A stretch of DNA of 5,577 bases from positions 1 through 5,577 of the forward strand of contig JAIRTI010000077.1 in assembly GCA_031255035.1 (NCBI GenBank), written 5' to 3'. Made by a program: the position numbers and the translations under genes. Position 1 is the first letter of the stretch, and the number at the start of each line of letters is the position of its first letter. The notes under the pieces were generated by a model. That model was not told the origin of the DNA, searched no databases, and was given only the letters and a program-made list of their open reading frames with translations. Origin of the DNA: Desulfovibrio sp. (GTDB lineage: Bacteria; Desulfobacterota; Desulfovibrionia; Desulfovibrionales; Desulfovibrionaceae). Below are positions 1-4,341 of the stretch, piece by piece.

Positions 1-326
1 AGGCGAACGCCCCGTTTGCCGGCCAGGGGCGCGAGCGCCTGGAAAATGTGCCGTGAGAGGTTTTCCGACGAAGGGTTCAGGCGGTCAAACGGGGGAGTCG
101 CGTTGAGGTCTTTGTGGTCCAGGGCGGCGAGCACGGATTGCAGATCGGCCTTCAGGTCGGAAAAATCGACCAGCAGGGCCGTGTCCGGGCTCAGCTTTTC
201 GCCTTCGACCACGGCTTCCACGGCAAAGTTATGCCCGTGCGGATTCTCGCACTTTCCCTTGTACCGCCTCAGCGCGTGCGCTGCCGAAAACTCCGAGCGC
301 ACAGTCAGACGCCAGAATGACGCCAT
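1..326 (-). CDS. queD: 6-carboxy-5,6,7,8-tetrahydropterin synthase QueD (3' end outside window)
   Basis: This zinc enzyme of the 6-pyruvoyl-tetrahydropterin synthase fold converts 7,8-dihydroneopterin triphosphate to 6-carboxytetrahydropterin, the second step towards the preQ0/queuosine tRNA base, in the cytoplasm. The first 108 residues are visible. They contain the zinc ligand His17 (FSAAHAL), then Cys26 in CENPHGHN, where Cys26 is the expected catalytic cysteine and His30 and His32 complete the zinc site. LDHKDLN at 69-75 carries the catalytic Asp70/His71 pair, and PSSEN at 85-89 carries the pterin-anchoring Glu. The ATG at 326 has a strong AGGAGG (336-331) four bases upstream. It starts 26 nt after the stop of the GGT-family gene, so it is very likely the last visible gene of that operon. 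The reading frame is open to the left edge, and family members are usually about 120-140 residues, so only a short C-terminal part is missing. Motif matches are seen directly; the reaction is family knowledge. Confidence 0.95.
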   Translation of the reverse strand, partial: MASFWRLTVRSEFSAAHALRRYKGKCENPHGHNFAVEAVVEGEKLSPDTALLVDFSDLKADLQSVLAALDHKDLNATPPFDRLNPSSENLSRHIFQALAPLAGKRGVR

Positions 327-352
327 ATGTCCTCCTGTATTTTCCGCGATTC

Positions 353-1999
353 TCACCAGCAGGCGGCCGCGCCGTCGCCGCGCGGGTCAAAAGCGCCTTC
401 CAGCAATCCGTCCGGGTGCCTCGCCAGCATGCCGGCATGCCCCATGAGCGAGGAAAAGGCTGGCGCCATCTCAATGTTGTGACCGAGGCCCCGCAACTGG
501 CGCACACAGTCGGACGAAAAGCCCTGTTCCAGCTTGAGCGAATGGCTTTCCTCGCCCCATGAGCGGCCCAGAAGCCAGCGGGTCTCGTTGACCGCGCCCT
601 GTAACGGAGCGCCAAGCAGCAGGTGACGCAGGAAAATGGCGGCCTGGGTTTGCGGCTGTCCATCGCCGCCCATGGCGCCGTAGGTGATGATGCGGCCGTC
701 ATTGAAGCGCGCCAGGGCGGGATTCAAGGTGTGGAAGGGTTTTTTCCCAGGGCCGAGCGCGTTGGGATAGCCTGGCCGCACGCTGAAGCCCAGTCCTCTG
801 TTATGCCAGATGACGCCGCTTCGGGGCAGAATCAGGCCGGCGCCGAACTCGTGGTAAATGCTCTGGATGCAACTGACCGTATCGCCATACGCGTCCATGA
901 CGCCGATCCATACGGTATCGCGTCCGGGCGCGCCGGCGGCGCCGTTCTCCGGGGGAGGCCAGGGCAGGGTGTGGTCGGGCGACATGCGTCTGAGCAGTTT
1001 TTCAATATATTCCGGGGTAAGCAGGCTTTCAACGCCTTGGGCCTTGGGATCGGCCAGCATACGGTCCCGAAGCAGAAAGGCCAGCTTGGTGGCCTCGACC
1101 ACGCTGTGGATCAGAGAGGCTCTGTCATGAAAATTACATTGATATTTTTGCGCGAAGCGTTCGACCAGCCCCAGAATGAGCAGCGAGCAGAAGCCCTGGG
1201 TAGGCGGCGGACTGCTGTATATCCGGGTGCCGAAGGCTTCAAGGCTGATGGGCTTTTTGATCTCGGCCGCGTGCGCGCTAAAGTCTTCATAAGCCAAGGG
1301 CGAACCGGCGGCCGCGAGATCCTCGGCCATCTCCAGGGCCAGATCGCCGCGATAAAAGGAGTCAAGGCCTTGCTGGGCAAGGCGGCGGAAGGTCCGGGCC
1401 AGAGCGGGAAAGCGCTGCCTTTTTCCCCGGCCGGGGGCTCTGCCGTTCATGAGAAAGGTCTGGGCAAAGCCCGGCAGCCCCGCCAGTTCGTCAATCAGGC
1501 TGGCCGTTGTCACGCTTTGGGAGGCTGAGACGGGACAGCCGTTCTCCGCCAGCCCCACGGCATCCTCAAAAAGCGTTTCAAGGCCAAGGGACGGCAGAGA
1601 ACGGCGTCTCGCCCAGTCCTCGGCCATGGTCAGGGCGGCTTCCCAGCCGGACACCGCGCCCGCCATGGTCAGGGCGGCCAGAGGCCCGCGTGCGGGGATG
1701 GCGTCGCAGCCCTGTTTTTTGTACCAGTCGAGGCCGGCGGCTTGCGCGGAGCGGCCGCAGGCGTCAATAATCACGGGTTCGGGCTGGTCGTCCCGATGCT
1801 CCGGCGCGGGCAGAATGATCCAGACCGCGTCGCCGCCAATCCCGGTCATGTGCGGGTAGACAACGCACAGGGAGGCAGCGGCGGCGATGGCCGCCTCAAT
1901 GGCGTTTCCGCCTTTTCTGAGAACGGCGATGCCGCTTTCCGAAGCCAGCCGGTGCGGGGTCACGACCATGCCGTTAAAGGCGCGCGCGGTATAGAGCAT
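353..1999 (-). CDS. Gamma-glutamyltransferase-family Ntn-hydrolase (glutathione hydrolase-like, YwrD-type)
   Basis: This 548-residue protein is a self-processing N-terminal-nucleophile hydrolase of the gamma-glutamyltranspeptidase superfamily. The expected nucleophile is Thr362 in GRDTVWIGVMDAYGD. Autocleavage before it would give a large subunit of 361 residues and a small one of 187, close to usual family proportions. Other family marks are RKGGNAIEAAIA (28-39), GIGGDA (53-58), SGWEA (117-121), SSPPPTQG (262-269), the CIQSIYHEFGAG stretch (377-388) and GAMGGDGQ (441-448). The canonical nucleophile motif is TTH; here it is TVW, as I recall in the YwrD-like or 'GGT family protein' branch, so transfer of glutathione gamma-glutamyl groups is not assured. 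No signal peptide is visible, unlike periplasmic E. coli Ggt, suggesting a cytoplasmic enzyme. The ATG at 1999 lies in a TGATG overlap with the upstream pgeF stop and is preceded by AAGGAG seven bases upstream. Substrate unknown; amide or gamma-glutamyl hydrolysis is inferred. Confidence 0.88.
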   Translation of the reverse strand: MLYTARAFNGMVVTPHRLASESGIAVLRKGGNAIEAAIAAAASLCVVYPHMTGIGGDAVWIILPAPEHRDDQPEPVIIDACGRSAQAAGLDWYKKQGCDAIPARGPLAALTMAGAVSGWEAALTMAEDWARRRSLPSLGLETLFEDAVGLAENGCPVSASQSVTTASLIDELAGLPGFAQTFLMNGRAPGRGKRQRFPALARTFRRLAQQGLDSFYRGDLALEMAEDLAAAGSPLAYEDFSAHAAEIKKPISLEAFGTRIYSSPPPTQGFCSLLILGLVERFAQKYQCNFHDRASLIHSVVEATKLAFLLRDRMLADPKAQGVESLLTPEYIEKLLRRMSPDHTLPWPPPENGAAGAPGRDTVWIGVMDAYGDTVSCIQSIYHEFGAGLILPRSGVIWHNRGLGFSVRPGYPNALGPGKKPFHTLNPALARFNDGRIITYGAMGGDGQPQTQAAIFLRHLLLGAPLQGAVNETRWLLGRSWGEESHSLKLEQGFSSDCVRQLRGLGHNIEMAPAFSSLMGHAGMLARHPDGLLEGAFDPRGDGAAACW

Positions 2000-2736
2000 C
2001 ACTCGTCTCCTTTGAGCCAGATAAGGGCGCCCTGGCGGCCGGAGTGCCCGCGCCGGTGTGAAAAAAAGGTTTCCGGCAGGGAACTGGTGCAGAGATCCAG
2101 GCTGAAAACGGCGCCGGGCGGCATGCCCGCCGTTAGCAACTGATACCGGGTCAACGACCAGAGGTCCATGCGCCTGGTTTCCGGATTGAACCAGGGGCGG
2201 AACGCTTCCGGCCATTCCCGTTCGAAGTTGACGAACTCGGCCGCGCCGGGGCCGAGGCTGGGACCGCGCACGGCCATCACCTCGGAAGGGGCCAGGCCGT
2301 AGCGTTCGCAAAACAAAGCCAGGCCCTTGGCCGGGACGTTCAGGATGTTGCCGCGCCAGCCGACATGCAGCGCGGCAACGGCGCTTCCTTTGGCGTCGGT
2401 CAGCAACAGCGGCTGGCAGTCGGCGGTCTTGACGAGCAGCCCCAGGCCTTTTTCCCCGGTGCAACTGCCGTCGGCTTCTATCAGCGGCAGGACGCCGGGA
2501 TCGGTCGGCAGGGGATCGGCGACGATTCTGTCGCCGTGCGTCTGCTTCAACTCCACCCAACGCTCAAGCCCGAGATGGCGCAAGGCTTTGCGGCGGTTTT
2601 CCTCTGTGCCGTCGTCACTCCCGCCGGCGTTGCGCAGAGCCCCGGCGAGCGCGGTGCCGAAGGCGCAGCCCACATGGGGCAGGCCCGGAAAGGCGAAGGG
2701 AATGAAGCCCGCGCCGCCGGCGGCGGTCTTTTTCAT
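1999..2736 (-). CDS. pgeF: PgeF/YfiH-family multicopper-oxidase-like protein (DUF152; purine nucleoside/peptidoglycan editing)
   Basis: This is a 245-residue member of the YfiH/YlmD/LACC1 family, formerly 'polyphenol oxidase'. Characterised relatives act on purine nucleosides (phosphorylase or deaminase activity), and E. coli PgeF prevents misincorporation of L-Ser or Gly into peptidoglycan precursors. The three metal/catalytic residues are present: His67 in LKQTHGD, Cys107 in KTADCQPLLL and His124 in HVGWRGN. A RGPSLGP segment and the C-terminal CTSS...FFSHRRG stretch are also typical. The start is uncertain. I chose the ATG at 2736 because it forms an ATGA overlap with the upstream cyclo-ligase stop and homologous sequence (FIPFAFPGLP) begins about 10 residues later. 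In-frame alternatives are ATG 2763, which has a GGAG 11 nt upstream, and GTG 2784. The gene ends in TGATG shared with the next gene. No signal peptide is seen, so it is cytoplasmic. Which of the family's activities applies here cannot be read from sequence. Confidence 0.92.
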   Translation of the reverse strand: MKKTAAGGAGFIPFAFPGLPHVGCAFGTALAGALRNAGGSDDGTEENRRKALRHLGLERWVELKQTHGDRIVADPLPTDPGVLPLIEADGSCTGEKGLGLLVKTADCQPLLLTDAKGSAVAALHVGWRGNILNVPAKGLALFCERYGLAPSEVMAVRGPSLGPGAAEFVNFEREWPEAFRPWFNPETRRMDLWSLTRYQLLTAGMPPGAVFSLDLCTSSLPETFFSHRRGHSGRQGALIWLKGDE

Positions 2737-3344
2737 AAAGGCGGGCGTTTTTGGTTTATCCATGTGAGACCATGCTCCGTGCACAGGCCGTGCATCGCCG
2801 TATCCCAGACATCGCTGGGCAGCGCGGGCACGATTTGAAAATCATAGGCGATACCCAGCCTCAGGCAGGACGCATAGGCCGGCTGCGCGAAAAGCCGGTC
2901 ATAATAGCCGCCCCCCGCGCCCAGCCGGACGCCCCGCGCGTCAAAGGCCACCCCCGGCGTCAGGACAAGATCCGGGACGGGCGCGGCGGCCCGCAACGTT
3001 CCGTGATCAGGTTCAAGAATGCCATAGGGGCCGGGACAAAGGCAATCACGGTCGGCGCATACGTCCAACCGCATATGTCCGGGATGTGAACGGGAACAGC
3101 GCGGCAACAGGACCGTCTTTTTTTGTCCGAAGGCGGCGTCCAGAAGAGGCCCCAGATCGACTTCCCCCCCGACGGCCATATACAGCGCCACTACCCCGGC
3201 TTGCTCCCATGACGGCGCCTGAAGAATATGCCCACGGATGAGGGCGGAACGGCGGCGCGTTTCGTCGACGGACAAAGCCTTTCGTCGCGCACGGAAAAAG
3301 GAGCGCAGAGAGCTTTTGTCGTTGACGGACGCATCGGGGAGCAT
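2733..3344 (-). CDS. fau: 5-formyltetrahydrofolate cyclo-ligase (methenyltetrahydrofolate synthetase)
   Basis: This 203-residue cytoplasmic enzyme uses ATP to convert 5-formyltetrahydrofolate into 5,10-methenyltetrahydrofolate, returning the storage or inhibitory folate to the one-carbon pool. Family marks in order are the basic N-terminal KSSLRSFFRARRKALS (10-25), GGEVDL (59-64) with the substrate-contacting Glu61, PGPYGILEP (104-112), DLVLTPGVAFD (125-135), the nucleotide-binding VRLGAGGGYYDR (139-150) and GIAYDFQ (164-170) followed by LPSDVWDTAMHGLCTEHG. Length is normal for the family (about 180-210). The ATG at 3344 fits where conserved sequence begins. The frame runs open upstream to an ATG at 3491, but that extension only translates the palindromic intergenic repeat and is rejected. 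No Shine-Dalgarno precedes 3344, and a -10-like box lies only 7 nt upstream, so the mRNA may be leaderless. The gene leads the minus-strand operon, and its TGA stop overlaps the chosen pgeF ATG. Confidence 0.95.
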   Translation of the reverse strand: MLPDASVNDKSSLRSFFRARRKALSVDETRRRSALIRGHILQAPSWEQAGVVALYMAVGGEVDLGPLLDAAFGQKKTVLLPRCSRSHPGHMRLDVCADRDCLCPGPYGILEPDHGTLRAAAPVPDLVLTPGVAFDARGVRLGAGGGYYDRLFAQPAYASCLRLGIAYDFQIVPALPSDVWDTAMHGLCTEHGLTWINQKRPPL

Positions 3345-3351
3345 AGTGTTC

Positions 3352-3380
3352 AATATATATCGGGCGCGGCCGTCATGCAA
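3352..3380 (-). promoter_or_regulatory. Predicted sigma70-type promoter of the fau-pgeF-ggt-queD operon
   Basis: On the minus strand, TTGCAT (3380-3375) and TATATT (3357-3352) are separated by 17 bp. The -10 box matches the TATAAT consensus at 5 of 6 bases; the -35 box is weaker at 3 of 6. Only seven bases (GAACACT) separate the -10 box from the fau ATG, which places the expected start of transcription at or within one or two bases of the ATG. The TTG of the -35 box is also the outer end of the large inverted repeat. This is a prediction from spacing and consensus only. Confidence 0.55.
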
Positions 3381-3487
3381 GGGCCGGGGCAGCAATTCTA
3401 ATTTTGTCGAAGCCAATTTGATCGCATGTGGGCTCTGCCCACATGCGATCAAATTGGCTTCGACAAAATGAGAATTGCCGGGCCTTG
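3378..3487. repeat. Long near-perfect inverted repeat (palindrome) between divergent genes
   Basis: The core arms, 3401-3433 and 3437-3469, are perfect 33-bp reverse complements around the 3-nt loop TCT (3434-3436). After one mismatched pair (3400/3470), another 8 bp pair exactly (3392-3399 with 3471-3478). A looser outer extension pairs CAAGGGCCGG (3378-3387) with CCGGGCCTTG (3478-3487) at 9 of 10 positions, leaving a few unpaired bases on the left. The arms are about 45% GC against clearly higher GC in the flanking genes. The repeat lies upstream of both divergent genes, so it is not a terminator for either. It could be a shared operator, a cruciform-forming site, or a small REP/MITE-like element. 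The structure is seen directly; its role is unknown. Confidence 0.95.
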
Positions 3488-3513
3488 TCATTGGCGGTCC
3501 GTGTTGCTACTCT
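3485..3513 (+). promoter_or_regulatory. Predicted sigma70-type promoter of the metallophosphoesterase gene
   Basis: TTGTCA (3485-3490; 5 of 6 to TTGACA) is followed after 17 bp by TACTCT (3508-3513; 3 of 6 to TATAAT). This gives a short leader of about 14-15 nt carrying the GGAGG at 3522-3526. The first bases of the -35 box are the right-hand end of the inverted repeat, mirroring the arrangement at the fau promoter. The weak -10 box makes this only a moderate prediction. Confidence 0.45.
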
Positions 3514-3533
3514 TTGGCGATGGAGGAAAGGCC

Positions 3534-4259
3534 ATGGCGCAAAACGGTTGTTGGCTTGTTTTCGGCGATGTGCATGACGATATCGCCCGGCTTGATGAAA
3601 TCCCGGAACTGGCGGACGCTGTGGGGGCCATTGTCAGTGGCGACATCACCTTCGCCGGGGGCAGCGCCCGGGCCCTGCGCGTGCTTGAGCCGGTGGCCGC
3701 GCGGGTTCCCAGGCTGCTCGCCCAGATCGGCAACATGGACAAGGCGGAAGTGACCGGGGTTCTCGACGGTCGCGGCTGGAACCTGCACGCCAGGGCCCGT
3801 GAACTTTTCCCCGGCATTGTCGCCCTGGGCGTCGGTGGGTCCACGCCAACGCCTTTCAACACGCCCAGTGAATTTTCGGAAGAGGACATGCGGGGCTTTC
3901 TGGAGCGGGGACTTGCCGAGGCGCGGGTTTTGTCCGCGCAGTCCGGAGAAATCGGGGCGTCGCTGGTGCTGGTTTCGCACACTCCGCCGCGCGGCACCGC
4001 CTGCGACAGGCTCGGCAACGGCGCTTCGGCGGGCAGTTCGGCTGTCAGGGCATTTATTGAAGAGCGCCGGCCCGCCTTGTGCCTGTGCGGCCATATACAC
4101 GAGGCCAGGGCGCGGGACCGCATAGGCAATACCCTGATTATCAATCCGGGCACCCTGAGCGACGGCGGCTATGTGGTCCTGCGCCGTGAGGACGGCCCCG
4201 CCGGCCCCCGGCCTGTGGCTGAATTGAAGATACTCCGGCCGATGAAGGGGCTCTTCTGA
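3534..4259 (+). CDS. Calcineurin-like metallophosphoesterase (Icc-related, COG2129-like)
   Basis: This 241-residue protein belongs to the dinuclear-metal calcineurin-like phosphoesterase superfamily. Metal-ligand motifs appear in the usual order: GDVHDD (Asp12, His14), SGDIT (Asp37), GNMD (Asn67), VSHTPP (His149) and CGHIHEA (His187, His189). The segment GGSTPTPFNTPSEFSEE (101-117) is what I recall as typical of the Icc-related COG2129 group, whose substrate is unsettled. The third motif is GNMD, not the common GNHE/GNHD, so the general-acid histidine of many relatives is absent; this variation also occurs within the group as I recall it. The ATG at 3534 is preceded by GGAGG (3522-3526) with 7 nt spacing, which fixes the start. 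No signal peptide or membrane segment is seen, so it is cytoplasmic. It is divergent from fau across the inverted repeat and convergent with the TPR gene. It likely hydrolyses a phosphomonoester or phosphodiester; the physiological substrate cannot be named. Confidence 0.9.
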   Translation: MAQNGCWLVFGDVHDDIARLDEIPELADAVGAIVSGDITFAGGSARALRVLEPVAARVPRLLAQIGNMDKAEVTGVLDGRGWNLHARARELFPGIVALGVGGSTPTPFNTPSEFSEEDMRGFLERGLAEARVLSAQSGEIGASLVLVSHTPPRGTACDRLGNGASAGSSAVRAFIEERRPALCLCGHIHEARARDRIGNTLIINPGTLSDGGYVVLRREDGPAGPRPVAELKILRPMKGLF

Positions 4260-4305
4260 TCGGCGTTTCCTTTGCTTCCCGTGAGCTTATCCCCGGCATC
4301 GCCGG

Positions 4306-4333
4306 CGCCGGCCCGGCTTGTGCCGGGCCGGCG
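4306..4333. terminator. GC-rich hairpin between convergent genes, possible bidirectional terminator
   Basis: CGCCGGCCCGGC (4306-4317) and GCCGGGCCGGCG (4322-4333) are perfect 12-bp reverse complements around the loop TTGT. The hairpin lies in the 82-bp gap between the metallophosphoesterase stop (4259) and the TPR gene stop (4342-4344), where a shared terminator is expected. Neither strand has a good T-run directly after the stem, so it is not a classical intrinsic terminator. It may act with Rho or as a 3'-end stabiliser. Confidence 0.55.
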
Positions 4334-4341
4334 GCATGGCC

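Noticed and set aside
623..1528. Long plus-strand open frame (301 codons) antisense to the GGT-like gene
   Set aside because: It mirrors a high-GC real gene with intact family motifs on the minus strand. Its translation shows no recognisable domain.
3378..3487. Palindrome as an intrinsic terminator or integron attC site
   Set aside because: Both flanking genes point away from it, so no upstream gene ends there. There is no T-run after the stem and no visible attC core (RYYYAAC) or integrase context.
3345..3491. Open frame upstream of fau (and a matching plus-strand frame at 3426-3533 before the phosphoesterase ATG)
   Set aside because: Both extensions only translate the palindrome and give mirrored peptides. 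No Shine-Dalgarno supports them, and the conserved proteins begin later.
3507..4100. Minus-strand open frame antisense to the metallophosphoesterase
   Set aside because: The plus strand carries all metal-binding motifs and a strong ribosome binding site. The antisense translation is Arg/Ala/Pro-rich shadow sequence.
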